64,000 nt of DNA from Streptomyces sp. NBC_01669 (GTDB taxonomy: Bacteria > Actinomycetota > Actinomycetes > Streptomycetales > Streptomycetaceae), in NCBI RefSeq assembly GCF_026339735.1, contig NZ_JAPEQG010000001.1, forward strand, positions 2,728,001 to 2,792,000. The letters run 5' to 3'. Under the pieces are notes generated by a model, which was given only the letters and a program-made list of their open reading frames with translations, was not told the DNA's origin and made no database searches. Below, one piece after another: positions 1 to 13,836 of the stretch. The first letter of the stretch is position 1. Every line of letters starts with the position of its first letter. Position numbers and translations under genes: made by a program.

Positions 1-384
1 TGCGCGTTTCTGATCCCCGCGCCGCCACGCCAGACTCCACCGTGTCCCTCCCGCAGGGGTTGACCGTATCGCTCGGGCCTTGCCTGGGATCTTGCCCAGT
101 TCCACATTGGCTCACCGCCACAGTCCACCGTCGACGGGTGACCATGCGGACGTCAAATCGTTGAAAGCTACCAGGCCGGAACTGATCGAGGTGGAACCTC
201 CAACGGTTGTCCCACATCCCTCCGTTGGGAAGACCACACTTGTCCGACCGGACATCGTTTCCTGGTCGCGCTTGCCCGAAGTCGGCCCTCGTGTACCCGA
301 TACCGAGAGCGAGCGTCTAGCCTGGCAAGCGAATCGAAGCGGCGAGAAACGGGCACAGGACTCGGGGAAGCGGCGAGACACCAT
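1..384. other. Intergenic region upstream of the SpoIIE-type gene
   Basis: No convincing gene is seen here. Open frames on both strands lack a ribosome binding site and recognisable protein content. The stretch is somewhat less GC-rich than the coding DNA beside it, as expected for a promoter region. A TAGCCT hexamer near 316 could be a -10 box for the downstream gene, but no clear -35 accompanies it. Confidence 0.5.
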
Positions 385-3012
385 ATGGGGAGTGCTGTGA
401 TCACCGCGCGCGCGGCTGCCACCTTCGACCCGGTCGGGCGCTCCGTCGCGACCGCCCGCGCCTTTGTCCGTGACACCCTGCAGGGGTGGGGGTACACCGA
501 CATCGTCGACGACGCGGTCGTGCTCACCAGCGAGCTCGTGACCAATGCCGTGGTGCATGCGGGCACCGCCGCCGACGTGCTGTGCCTGCGTACGGAACTC
601 GGTGTCCGGGTCGAGGTCTCCGATCACTACCCGGAGCGGGAGATCCCGCTCCAGAGCACCCGACTCGACTTCGGCAGCCCCGATCGTGAGGGTGGCCGCG
701 GTCTGCTGCTCTGCGCGGCACTCGCTTCCCGGTGGGGTGTCGAGTACACCCCGGCGCACAAACAGGTCTGGTTCCAGCTCGACCTTCCCGAGCGCCCGGT
801 GGGCATCCGTTCCGCGGGCCCCCTGCTCCCCATCGACCTCCTCCCGGTCGCGGACGAGCGCGTCCGGGTCGCCGTCGTACAGATCGATCACTCCGGTTCC
901 ATCGCCGGGTGGAACGACGACGCCGCGTTCCTCTTCGGGCACACCGCGGAACAGGTCACCGGCAAACAACTCACCGACTTCACCGCCTGGCCGCAGACCC
1001 CCGGCACCAGCACCGGAATCGCCGACGCGCTCCAGCTCTCCCGCTGGGAAGGCAGTTACGGCATCCGGGGCGCCGACGGCCGCACCATCCCCGTGTACGC
1101 CTCCCACCTCAGAGTCCGCGACACCCAGGGCGAACCGTCCACGGTCTGTCTTCTGGTCCGCGACCACGAACGTGCCGTGCTCCAGTCACCGGTGCGCGCC
1201 CCGGTCACCGACGCAGGCTCCGAGAGTCGTAAGACGGACCCCTTCGAGGTGTTCATCGGCTCCCCCGCCCCCGACGACCTCGACGGGCTGCTCCAGCGCA
1301 CCGTCGAACGGGCCCGCGACATGCTCGACGCGGATTCGGCCTTCCTGCTGCTGGCCACCGATGACGAGACCGAGCTGGAGGTCCGGGCCACGACCGGCCT
1401 CCCGTCCGCCCGTCAGCGCTTCGCCCGCGTCCCCGTGGAAGCAGGCACGGGTCGGTACGGCTCCGCCCGGATGCCGGCCGTGCACGAAGACCTCACGGTC
1501 GTCCCCGGCGCCGTGCCGCTGCTCAGCGACACCGGTATGCGCTCCGTCGTGACCGTCCCGCTGAAGGTCGAAGGACGCCTCACGGGGTCGCTGGGCGTCG
1601 CGGCGGAATCGCCCGGCCGGTATACCAACGAGGAGGCCCTGCGCCTCCAGTTCGCCGCGGACCGTATCGCTCTCGCCGTCGAATCGGCCCGCCTCGGCGA
1701 ACTGGAACGACTCCGCCGCGGTTCGCTGTCCTTCCTCGTCGAGGCGTCCGACCTCCTCGCCGGCACCCTCGACCGGGACCAGACCCTTGCCCTGATGGCC
1801 CAGATGACGGTCCCCACCCTGGCCACCTGGTGCGCCGTCTACACGATCGCCGACCAGTCCTCGGAGCCGTACCTCTCGTACGTGCTCCACGAGGACGAGG
1901 AGCTCATCGACGGTCTCAAGGCCCTGCTCTCCAAGATCTCCCCGCCGGACCCCGTGCCGACCCCTGGCGCCCGCGTCTGGGCCGCCCCCTCCGCGGCGGC
2001 CCACGAGGCGGCCCTGCGCGCCTCCATGCGCAGTCTCGGCCGCGACCAACCCGACGGCCTCGGCTCCGGCATGCGTACGACTCTGGCCACCGCGGCTGCG
2101 GTGGGTGGCGAGACAGTGGTCCTCCCCCTCGTCGCCCGCAACCGTGTCATCGGCATGCTCACGCTCGGCAAGCCGTCCGACGACCACTTTCGTCAAGAGA
2201 TCCTCGAACTCGCCGAGGACCTGTCCCGCCGCGCCGCGCTCGCACTCGACAACGCCCGCCTCTACTCGGAACGCATGGCGATCAGCCAGTCCCTCCAGCG
2301 CAGCCTGCTGCCCCCGGGCCTGCCCGACGTGCCCAATGTCGAGATCGAGGTCATCTACCGGGCGGCGGGCGAGGGCAACGAGGTCGGTGGCGACTTCTAC
2401 GACGTCTTCCCGATCCGCGACGGCGCCTACGGTTTCGCCATCGGCGACGTCTGCGGTACGGGCCCGGAGGCCGCGGCCGTCACAGGACTGGCGCGCCACG
2501 CCCTGCGCCTGCTCGCCCGCGAGGGCTTCGGCGGTCCCGCCGTCCTGGAGCGCCTCAACGCCGCGATCCTCGACGAGGGCTCCCGCAGCCGTTTCCTCAC
2601 CCTGCTTTACGGGGAGTTGTGGCCGCAGGAGGACGGCAGCGCCCTGTTGAAAGTGGTGTGCGCCGGGCATCCCCTTCCCCTGCGCCTGCGCCAGGACGGC
2701 ACGGTCGAGGCCGCGGCCGAACCGCAGCCGCTGCTGGGCGTCATCGAGGACCTCGAACTGTACGAACAGACCGTCACACTCGACCCGGGCGACGTCCTGC
2801 TGTGCGTGACAGATGGCGTCACGGAACGCCGCGAGGGCACCCGCATGCTCGGCGACGACGGTCTGGCCGATGTGCTCACAGGATGTACGGGCCTGACGGC
2901 CGGGGCGGTGGCGGGCCGTGTCCTGCGGGCCGTGGAACGCTTCGCCGCGGATCCCGCCTCCGACGACATGGCCATCCTGGCCATGCGTGTCCCTGAACCG
3001 CCTGCCGTCTGA
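385..3012 (+). CDS. SpoIIE-family protein phosphatase with HATPase, PAS and GAF domains
   Basis: An 875-aa multidomain signalling protein. Residues about 15-125 look like an anti-sigma-factor-type HATPase_c domain (ELVTNAVVHAG N-box, GGRGL motif). A PAS-like segment follows (about 150-265, with GWNDDAAFLFG), then two GAF-like regions (about 290-435 and 450-630), and a C-terminal SpoIIE/PP2C phosphatase (about 650-865) with metal-binding motifs VGGDFYDVF, IGDVCGTG, CVTDGVTE and DDMAIL. In this family such proteins act in partner-switching control of alternative sigma factors by dephosphorylating anti-anti-sigma factors. Having a kinase-like and a phosphatase domain in one chain suggests a self-contained switch module; the partner is not encoded nearby. 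The ATG at 385 is preceded by a GGGGA element; GTG at 397 is an alternative start. Confidence 0.88.
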   Translation: MGSAVITARAAATFDPVGRSVATARAFVRDTLQGWGYTDIVDDAVVLTSELVTNAVVHAGTAADVLCLRTELGVRVEVSDHYPEREIPLQSTRLDFGSPDREGGRGLLLCAALASRWGVEYTPAHKQVWFQLDLPERPVGIRSAGPLLPIDLLPVADERVRVAVVQIDHSGSIAGWNDDAAFLFGHTAEQVTGKQLTDFTAWPQTPGTSTGIADALQLSRWEGSYGIRGADGRTIPVYASHLRVRDTQGEPSTVCLLVRDHERAVLQSPVRAPVTDAGSESRKTDPFEVFIGSPAPDDLDGLLQRTVERARDMLDADSAFLLLATDDETELEVRATTGLPSARQRFARVPVEAGTGRYGSARMPAVHEDLTVVPGAVPLLSDTGMRSVVTVPLKVEGRLTGSLGVAAESPGRYTNEEALRLQFAADRIALAVESARLGELERLRRGSLSFLVEASDLLAGTLDRDQTLALMAQMTVPTLATWCAVYTIADQSSEPYLSYVLHEDEELIDGLKALLSKISPPDPVPTPGARVWAAPSAAAHEAALRASMRSLGRDQPDGLGSGMRTTLATAAAVGGETVVLPLVARNRVIGMLTLGKPSDDHFRQEILELAEDLSRRAALALDNARLYSERMAISQSLQRSLLPPGLPDVPNVEIEVIYRAAGEGNEVGGDFYDVFPIRDGAYGFAIGDVCGTGPEAAAVTGLARHALRLLAREGFGGPAVLERLNAAILDEGSRSRFLTLLYGELWPQEDGSALLKVVCAGHPLPLRLRQDGTVEAAAEPQPLLGVIEDLELYEQTVTLDPGDVLLCVTDGVTERREGTRMLGDDGLADVLTGCTGLTAGAVAGRVLRAVERFAADPASDDMAILAMRVPEPPAV

Positions 3013-3053
3013 CTGCGCTTCATCTGTGAGTCGCCTCTGACAGACTCCGGATC

Positions 3054-3959
3054 ATGACCTCAGAGACAATCACCGCGGATACCGCAGGCACGTGGCAGCT
3101 CGGCGACCTGACCGTCAACCGTCTCGGTTTCGGCGCAATGCGCCTGACCGGCAGCGCCGCCTTCGACCTCGGTACGCCGAGCAACCGTGAGCAGTCGATC
3201 GGGGTGCTCCGGCACGCGATGAAGCTCGGTGTGAACCACATCGACACCGCAGCCTTCTATTTCTCGTCGCTGCGCTCAGCCAACGAGCTGATCAACCGGG
3301 CACTTGCGCCGTATCCCAAGGACCTGGTCATCACCACCAAGGTCGGCCCGGTCCGGGACCCGTCGGGCGCATGGCGGCCCCACGCCCGGCCGGAGGAGTT
3401 GCGCGGTCAGGTGGAGGAGAACCTGCGCCAACTGGGCCGCGACCACCTCGATGTGGTCAACCTCCGTCTCATGGGCCAGGATTCGGTCTCCGAGCACTTC
3501 GGCGCCCTGGCCGAGCTCCGCGAGGCCGGCCTCATCCGCCACCTCGGTATCTCCAACATCAACAGCGAACACCTCGCCGAGGCACAGTCCGTGGCCCCGG
3601 TGGTCTGCGTGCAGAACCGCTACGGCCTCCAGTCCAGGTCCGCGGACGCCGACGCCATCCTGCGGCTGTGCGGAGAGCAGGGCATCGCGTTCGTGCCCTT
3701 CTTCGCCATCGCAGGCGAAGGCCGCGAGCAGGGGGCCAGTGCCGCCGACTGGAACGGCGACGAGGTGTTGCGCACCATTGCCCGCGCGCACAGCGCGACG
3801 GTCGCGCAGGTCCGCCTGGCCTGGACCCTGCAACAGGGCCCGCACGTACTGGCCATACCTGGGACCGGCAATCCGGACCATCTCGTGGAGAACGTGGCCG
3901 CGGCCGCACTGCGCCTTTCAGCAGACGAACTGGCTCGCCTCGATTCGCTCCATGGGTAA
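3054..3959 (+). CDS. Aldo/keto reductase family oxidoreductase
   Basis: A 301-aa TIM-barrel aldo/keto reductase expected to use NADPH to reduce carbonyl substrates in the cytoplasm. Seen motifs are NRLGFGAMRL near the N-terminus, HIDTAAFY (catalytic Asp and Tyr), ITTKVGPV (catalytic Lys), GISNI, and IPGTGNPDHLVEN near the C-terminus (cofactor phosphate-binding loop). The strand that normally carries the tetrad His (..DLYxxH..) reads LDVVNLRLMG, so that His appears replaced. Length is normal for the family. It lies 41 nt after the phosphatase gene and ends just before a strong hairpin. The substrate cannot be predicted. Confidence 0.85.
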   Translation: MTSETITADTAGTWQLGDLTVNRLGFGAMRLTGSAAFDLGTPSNREQSIGVLRHAMKLGVNHIDTAAFYFSSLRSANELINRALAPYPKDLVITTKVGPVRDPSGAWRPHARPEELRGQVEENLRQLGRDHLDVVNLRLMGQDSVSEHFGALAELREAGLIRHLGISNINSEHLAEAQSVAPVVCVQNRYGLQSRSADADAILRLCGEQGIAFVPFFAIAGEGREQGASAADWNGDEVLRTIARAHSATVAQVRLAWTLQQGPHVLAIPGTGNPDHLVENVAAAALRLSADELARLDSLHG

Positions 3960-3960
3960 A

Positions 3961-4000
3961 GCGAAAGGCCCCCACCATCGGTGGGGGCCTTTCGCTTTGA
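3961..4000. terminator. Bidirectional hairpin terminator between the reductase gene and tRNA-Thr
   Basis: The sequence contains the arms AAAGGCCCCCACC and GGTGGGGGCCTTT around a very short ATC loop, flanked by GCG and CGC. It directly follows the reductase stop codon on the plus strand and the tRNA-Thr 3' end on the minus strand, so it can terminate both convergent units. Confidence 0.85.
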
Positions 4001-4003
4001 CTG

Positions 4004-4076
4004 AGCCCCAATACGGAATCGAACCGTAGACCTTCTCCTTACCATGGAGACGCTCTACCGACTGAGCTATTGGGGC
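4004..4076 (-). tRNA. tRNA-Thr (anticodon GGU)
   Basis: A 73-nt cloverleaf on the minus strand. Acceptor arms GCCCCAA/TTGGGGC pair perfectly, the T-arm is TACGG-TTCGATT-CCGTA, and the anticodon stem TCTCC/GGAGA encloses ATGGTAA, giving anticodon GGT (reads ACC/ACU, Thr). The discriminator base is U and the CCA end is not encoded. It lies downstream of the 5S rRNA gene and its terminator, so it may use its own promoter; a TATGCT hexamer at 4102-4107 on the minus strand is a weak -10 candidate. Confidence 0.95.
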
Positions 4077-4217
4077 CTGCTGCCCTGCGGCAACGAGATA
4101 AAGCATACCCCGAACTCCGGGAAATACATAACCACGCGCGGCAACGTCCGAGATACCAGCCACGCGAAGCATCGGGCACTACAGGGACGCCACGACGGCC
4201 GGCCCCGTGAACGCAGA

Positions 4218-4246
4218 AAAGCCCCGCACCAGAGGTGCGGGGCTTT
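4218..4246 (-). terminator. rRNA operon terminator
   Basis: Perfect 13-bp stem AAAGCCCCGCACC / GGTGCGGGGCTTT with a 3-nt AGA loop, 13 nt beyond the end of 5S rRNA on the minus strand. This is a typical intrinsic terminator of an rrn operon. Confidence 0.9.
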
Positions 4247-4259
4247 CCCGGAATAATTG

Positions 4260-4376
4260 TTCGGCGGCGTCCTACTCTCCCACAGGGTCCCCCCTGCAGT
4301 ACCATCGGCGCTGAAAGGCTTAGCTTCCGGGTTCGGAATGTAACCGGGCGTTTCCCTAACGCAATGACCACCGAAA
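4260..4376 (-). rRNA. rrf: 5S ribosomal RNA
   Basis: The minus strand begins GTTTCGGTGGTCATTGCG and contains CCCGGTTACATTCCGAACCCG and the conserved GGAGAGTAGG near its 3' end, all characteristic of actinobacterial 5S rRNA. About 117 nt; ends are placed by similarity to known 5S and may be off by a few bases. It is the last rRNA of the operon. Confidence 0.95.
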
Positions 4377-4434
4377 CACTATGAAATTAACCAACACCGG
4401 GCAACAACACGGCCGTTCGTTATTTCAGAACTAA

Positions 4435-9404
<4,970 letters not shown>

Positions 9405-9640
9405 TGTTCTCCCGTGATCGGGATGACACACGAGAGCGGAACGACCGGTCGGAATAGGACCGATCGTTCACAGCGTCCTCGCTGTGTAATTGCCTACCGG
9501 AACCGTGAGGCCCGGCAGGACTTTCAAAGGAACCTCGAACCTGCCGAAGCAGGCCGGGGTATCAACATATCTGGCGTTGACTTTTGGCACGCTGTTGAGT
9601 TCTCAAGGAACGGACGCTTCCTTTGTACTCACCCTCTCGG
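9405..9640 (-). promoter_or_regulatory. rRNA leader region
   Basis: Untranslated leader between the tandem promoters and 16S. On the minus strand it contains CCTTGAGAACTCAACAGCG followed by GTGCCAAAAGTCAACGCC and TATGTTGATACCCC, a sequence block I recall from actinobacterial rRNA leaders, where antitermination and processing signals lie. No protein gene is seen. Confidence 0.6.
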
Positions 9641-9669
9641 GCTTTCCTCCGGGCTTTCCCTTCGGCCTT

Positions 9670-9915
9670 GCGTTTCCGACTCTATCAGACTCTTTCGTGT
9701 CCGATTCCCGGTCGAAGCGGGCCCTCTGCGGAGCAGAAGATTTGTCACTGCGCTTTCCAGTTCTTCGCTTTCGCGTTTCCCTTTCCGGCGGTTCCAACCT
9801 TACCAGACTCTTTTTCGTTTCCGTTTCCGGTCCGAATTTGATTCCGGTGGCCTTTGGAGTGGCCTTTGCCTTTCGGCGGATCCGACTTTATCAGAAGTTC
9901 TGAGTCGGAAATTCC
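9670..9915 (-). promoter_or_regulatory. Three tandem rRNA promoter candidates
   Basis: Three similar blocks lie on the minus strand, with -10 hexamers TAGAGT (9679-9684), TAAGGT (9797-9802) and TAAAGT (9885-9890). Each is preceded by TCTGA or TCTGG and followed by C/TGGA, a shared consensus of about TCTGRTARRGTYGGA. Clear TTGACA-type -35 boxes were not found at the usual spacing. Multiple tandem promoters are the rule for Streptomyces rrn operons, and repetition of one box upstream of 16S strongly suggests promoters. Start sites are not determined. Confidence 0.6.
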
Positions 9916-9987
9916 GACCCGCTCGGGGCGGCCTCTGCGCACCAGTGCGCGAGCTGCTTCCCGGTCAGGCGGAGCCGTAAACGTACT

Positions 9988-10025
9988 GGAGCGGGGCGCC
10001 CGATGCAAATCGGGGGCCCCGCTCC
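9988..10025 (-). terminator. Terminator after RNase J gene
   Basis: About 16 bp of GC-rich stem (GGAGCGGGGCGCCCGAT against ATCGGGGGCCCCGCTCC, one mismatch) capped by a GCAA tetraloop, about 22 nt beyond the RNase J stop codon on the minus strand. It separates that gene from the rRNA promoters. Confidence 0.75.
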
Positions 10026-10047
10026 GGAGTTCGCGCCTGTCGGAGGG

Positions 10048-11733
10048 TCAGACCTCGACGACCACGGGGAGGATCATCGGGCGCCGACGGTAAGTGTCGG
10101 AGACCCACTTGCCGACCGTGCGGCGGACGAGCTGCTGCAGCTGGTGCGGCTCCATCACTCCGTCCTGGGCGGACTTGTTGATCGCTTCCTCGATCTTCGG
10201 TACGACGGCGCTGAACGCCGCGTCGTCGATACCGGAACCCCTGGCGTGGATGTCGGGGCCGCCCGTGATCTTGCCGGAAGAGCTGTCGACCACGATGAAG
10301 ACCGAAATGATGCCTTCGTCGCCGAGGATGCGACGGTCCTTGAGGGAGGTCTCGGTGACGTCTCCGACCGAGAGGCCGTCGACGTACACGTAACCCGCCT
10401 GAACCTTGCCGACGATCTTGGCCTTGCCGTCGACGAGGTCGACCACGACACCGTCCTCGGCGATGACGATGTGGTCCTTGGGAACACCGGTAAGGGCGCC
10501 CAGTTCGGCGTTGGCCCGCAGGTGGCGCCATTCGCCGTGCACCGGCATCAGGTTCTTCGGCTTGCAGATGTTGTAGAAGTACAGCAGCTCGCCGGCCGAG
10601 GCGTGGCCCGAGACATGGACCTTGGCGTTGCCCTTGTGGACGACGTGGGCGCCCCAGCGGGTCAGGCCGTTGATCACGCGGTAGACCGCGTTCTCATTGC
10701 CCGGGATCAGGGACGACGCCAGGATCACCGTGTCGCCCTGGACGATCCGGATCTGGTGGTCGCGGTTGGCCATCCGGGACAGTGCGGCCATCGGCTCGCC
10801 CTGCGAGCCCGTGCAGACCAGCACGACCTCGTCGTCCGGCAGGTCGTCGAGGGTCTTGACGTCGACGACCAGGCCCGCGGGAACCTTCAGATAACCGAGG
10901 TCGCGGGCGATGCCCATGTTGCGGACCATCGAACGGCCGACGAAGGCGACCCGGCGGCCGTACTCGTGTGCCGCGTCCAGGATCTGCTGAATGCGGTGCA
11001 CGTGGCTGGCGAAGCTCGCCACGATGATGCGCTTCTGGGCGTTCGCGAAGACCGTGCGCAGGACGTTGGAGATGTCCCGCTCGGGCGGTACGAAGCCGGG
11101 CACCTCTGCATTCGTCGAGTCGGAGAGGAGGAGGTCGATGCCTTCCTCGCTCAGCCGGGCGAAGGCGTGCAGGTCGGTGAGCCGGCCGTCCAGCGGGAGC
11201 TGGTCCATCTTGAAGTCACCGGTCGCGACGGCCATGCCCGCGGGGGTGCGGATGGCGACCGCGAGGGCATCCGGGATGGAGTGGTTGACCGCGATGAACT
11301 CGCAGTCGAAGACGCCGATGCGCTCGCGCTGGCCTTCTGCCACCTCAAGGGTGTACGGACGGATCCGGTGCTCCTGAAGTTTCGCCTCGATCAGTGCGAG
11401 GGTCAGCTTGGAACCGATGAGCGGGATGTCCGGCTTCAGGCGCAGCAGATACGGGACGCCACCGATGTGGTCCTCGTGGCCGTGCGTGAGGACGATGCCC
11501 TCGACGTCGTCGAGGCGGTCCCGGATCGTGGAGAAGTCGGGCAGGATCAGGTCGATTCCGGGCTGCTCCTCCTCGGGGAAGAGCACTCCGCAGTCGACGA
11601 TGAGCAGGCGGCCGCCGTACTCGAATACCGTCATGTTGCGGCCGATTTCGCCGAGGCCGCCGAGCGGGGTGACGCGGAGGCCACCCTTCGGGAGCTTCGG
11701 CGGGGTGCCGAGTTCGGGATGCGGATGACTCAA
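10048..11733 (-). CDS. rnj: Ribonuclease J (metallo-beta-lactamase RNase)
   Basis: A 561-aa beta-CASP metallo-beta-lactamase ribonuclease, combining 5'-to-3' exonuclease and endonuclease activity in mRNA decay and rRNA maturation. The zinc motif HGHEDH is at residues 84-89; further family motifs are NHSIPDA, TGDFKMDQ, DSTNAEVPGF (with Asp ligand), FASHVHRIQQ, CTGSQGEP and the C-terminal VSGHASAGE. The TTG at 11733 is chosen because AAGGAGA lies at proper distance and the protein then begins MSHPHPELG, as in Streptomyces relatives; an upstream ATG at 11790 would add 19 unlikely residues. It follows dapA by 127 nt and is adjacent to the rRNA operon. Confidence 0.95.
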   Translation of the reverse strand: MSHPHPELGTPPKLPKGGLRVTPLGGLGEIGRNMTVFEYGGRLLIVDCGVLFPEEEQPGIDLILPDFSTIRDRLDDVEGIVLTHGHEDHIGGVPYLLRLKPDIPLIGSKLTLALIEAKLQEHRIRPYTLEVAEGQRERIGVFDCEFIAVNHSIPDALAVAIRTPAGMAVATGDFKMDQLPLDGRLTDLHAFARLSEEGIDLLLSDSTNAEVPGFVPPERDISNVLRTVFANAQKRIIVASFASHVHRIQQILDAAHEYGRRVAFVGRSMVRNMGIARDLGYLKVPAGLVVDVKTLDDLPDDEVVLVCTGSQGEPMAALSRMANRDHQIRIVQGDTVILASSLIPGNENAVYRVINGLTRWGAHVVHKGNAKVHVSGHASAGELLYFYNICKPKNLMPVHGEWRHLRANAELGALTGVPKDHIVIAEDGVVVDLVDGKAKIVGKVQAGYVYVDGLSVGDVTETSLKDRRILGDEGIISVFIVVDSSSGKITGGPDIHARGSGIDDAAFSAVVPKIEEAINKSAQDGVMEPHQLQQLVRRTVGKWVSDTYRRRPMILPVVVEV

Positions 11734-11860
11734 AAGACTCTCCTTACCACGCACGCCACGTACCGCTGAGGCACGTGGCGTGCATGTCATTCGTGCACTT
11801 GCTGTTCTCTGACGTCGCTCTTGTGAGTGTTCTTCGCTTATTCAGTTGTGAAGTCTGTGG

Positions 11861-12760
11861 TTACAGCTGTACCCCACCGGCGGCGAGGTCGATCTTGAGC
11901 TGGGCCGCTTCCTGTGCGGTGAGTTCCACCAGAGGGAGGCGCAGCGGTCCTGCGGGCAGGCCCTGGAGCGCCAGAGCGGCCTTGGTGGTGATCACGCCCT
12001 GGGTGCGGAACATGCCGGTGAAGACCGGCAGGAGCTTCTGGTGGATCTCGGTGGCCTTCTGGACGTCGCCGCCGAGGTACGCCTCGATGAGGGCGCGCAG
12101 GTCGGGGGTGACGACATGGCCGACGACGGAGACGAAGCCGACTGCGCCGACCGAGAGCAGCGGGAGGTTCAGCATGTCGTCGCCTGAGTACCAGGCGAGG
12201 CCGGACCGGGCGATGGCCCAGCTTGCGCGGCCGAGGTCACCCTTGGCGTCCTTGTTGGCGACGATTCGCGGGTGCTCGGCGAGCCGTACCAGTGTCTCTG
12301 TGTCGATCGGCACACCGCTGCGACCGGGAATGTCGTAAAGCATCACCGGGAGACCGGTGGAGTCCGTGATCGCCGTGAAGTGGCGGAAGATGCCTTCCTG
12401 CGGCGGCTTGTTGTAGTACGGCGTGACCGCGAGAAGACCGTGCGCGCCGGAGCGCTCGGCCGTGCGGGCGAGCTCGATGCTGTGGCGGGTGTCGTTGGTA
12501 CCGATGCCGGCGACGACATGGGCCCGGTCCCCTACAGCTTCCAGGACCGCCCGTACGAGCTGGTCTTTCTCCGCGTCACTGGTGGTCGGGGACTCGCCGG
12601 TGGTGCCGTTGATGATCAGGCCGTCATTGCCTGCGTCCACCAGGTGGGCGGCGAGCCGCTGGGCGCCGTCGAGGTCGAGTGCGCCGTCCGCCGTGAAGGG
12701 CGTGACCATGGCGGTGAGGACCCGCCCGAAGGGAGTCTGCGGAGTGGAGATCGGAGCCAT
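11861..12760 (-). CDS. dapA: 4-hydroxy-tetrahydrodipicolinate synthase
   Basis: A 299-aa class I aldolase-type enzyme that condenses pyruvate with aspartate semialdehyde, the first committed step to lysine and diaminopimelate. Pyruvate-binding GTTGE is at residues 52-56, the catalytic Tyr is in MLYDIPGRSG (Tyr142), and the Schiff-base Lys is Lys170 in VANKDAKGD. Length is normal. The ATG at 12760 (MAPIS) is preferred over a GTG three codons upstream. The next pathway gene, dapB, lies about 3 kb away on the same strand but in a separate unit. Confidence 0.96.
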   Translation of the reverse strand: MAPISTPQTPFGRVLTAMVTPFTADGALDLDGAQRLAAHLVDAGNDGLIINGTTGESPTTSDAEKDQLVRAVLEAVGDRAHVVAGIGTNDTRHSIELARTAERSGAHGLLAVTPYYNKPPQEGIFRHFTAITDSTGLPVMLYDIPGRSGVPIDTETLVRLAEHPRIVANKDAKGDLGRASWAIARSGLAWYSGDDMLNLPLLSVGAVGFVSVVGHVVTPDLRALIEAYLGGDVQKATEIHQKLLPVFTGMFRTQGVITTKAALALQGLPAGPLRLPLVELTAQEAAQLKIDLAAGGVQL

Positions 12761-12821
12761 GGGTAACACGCTACTCGCTGCTCAGCGCCCGGTGGTCCCT
12801 CGGGGGGACAAGGGAGAGGAG

Positions 12822-12859
12822 CCCGGCACTGCCTGCTCGGGGGTTCAAGCAGTGCCGGG
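12822..12859 (-). terminator. Terminator between thyX and dapA
   Basis: Arms CCCGGCACTGC and GCAGTGCCGGG (11 bp, perfect) surround a 16-nt loop. The hairpin lies 54 nt past the thyX stop on the minus strand and about 60 nt before the dapA start, so it probably limits read-through between the two genes. Confidence 0.7.
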
Positions 12860-12912
12860 TCCGTTTGATCAGCCTAGATGAACTTCACGAAACGTCGCAA
12901 TATGGACACCGC

Positions 12913-13650
12913 CTACGGGGCTACGCGTCCATTCTTGTTGAAGGCTGCATGGGTGAGCGGCATGAGCCGAGCCCAGTGCTCCTCCATCTGTTCGCCGACC
13001 ATTTCGATCTCACGCTGCGGGAAGGACGGGACCTTCGCCAGCTCGTGCTGGGTGCGCAGACCGAGGAAGTGCATCAGCGAGCGCGCGTTGCACGTGGCAT
13101 ACATCGACGAGAACAGGCCGACCGGGAGCACGGCCCGGGCGACCTCGCGCGCGACGCCGGCGGCGAGCATCTCCTGGTACGCCTCGTACGCCTGGCGGTA
13201 CGAGTCCTCCATCACGCGGCCGGTGAGCTCCTGCTGGGCCGCGGTGCCCTCGACGAACTCGTACTTGCCGGGGCGGCCCTGCTGGACGAGCTTGCGGGCC
13301 TCACCGGGAACGTAGAAGACCGGCTCCAGCTCCCTGTAGCGGCCCGATTCCTCGTTGTACGACCAGCCGACGCGGTGGCGCATGAACTCGCGGAACACGA
13401 AGATCGGTGCGCTGATGAAGAACGTCATCGAGTTGTGCTCGAACGGGGATCCGTGACGGTCCCGCATCAGGAAGTTGATGAGCCCTTTCGAGCGCTCCGG
13501 GTCCTTCGTGACCTCTTCGAGGGACTGCTCTCCGGCCGTGGAGACACGGGCCGCGAACAGGACGTCGGAGTCGGCCGCGGAGTGCTTCACCAGCTCGACG
13601 GTCACATCGCTGCGGAAGCTGGGCTTTGCGGGCTCGGGGGTCTCGGTCAC
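12913..13650 (-). CDS. thyX: Flavin-dependent thymidylate synthase ThyX
   Basis: A 245-aa FAD-dependent enzyme that makes dTMP from dUMP using methylene-tetrahydrofolate and NADPH. The ThyX signature RHRxxSxNxxSxRY appears as RHRVGWSYNEESGRY at residues 91-105. Other conserved pieces are PFEHNSMTFFI and a C-terminal VFSSMYAT-like FSSMYATCNARSL. Start is GTG with a GGAAGGA element upstream. Streptomyces often also carry ThyA, not seen here. It is divergent from the small membrane-protein gene at 13837. Confidence 0.96.
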   Translation of the reverse strand: MTETPEPAKPSFRSDVTVELVKHSAADSDVLFAARVSTAGEQSLEEVTKDPERSKGLINFLMRDRHGSPFEHNSMTFFISAPIFVFREFMRHRVGWSYNEESGRYRELEPVFYVPGEARKLVQQGRPGKYEFVEGTAAQQELTGRVMEDSYRQAYEAYQEMLAAGVAREVARAVLPVGLFSSMYATCNARSLMHFLGLRTQHELAKVPSFPQREIEMVGEQMEEHWARLMPLTHAAFNKNGRVAP

Positions 13651-13836
13651 CGGCGGGGTCCTTCCAATTGCGTCGCTCGGGCGGCGCCCACTCTACGGGC
13701 CGCCACTGACAACGAGCCTCACAAGGTCCGTCCGAGGATTTCTTCGGCGAATTCGGCGATTCGGGGCACCGAACGGGCCCGCCGTGCGTCTGACTCAATA
13801 GCACCACCTGTATCAGAGTTCAAGGAGAGCTTCCTC
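13651..13836. promoter_or_regulatory. Divergent promoter region thyX / small membrane protein
   Basis: A 186-bp gene-free interval between divergent starts. It must hold promoters in both directions, but I could not assign confident -35/-10 pairs. Confidence 0.4.

Noticed and set aside
10003..11769. 588-aa plus-strand frame opposite RNase J
   Set aside because: It is the antisense shadow of rnj. High GC at third positions makes long antisense frames common here.
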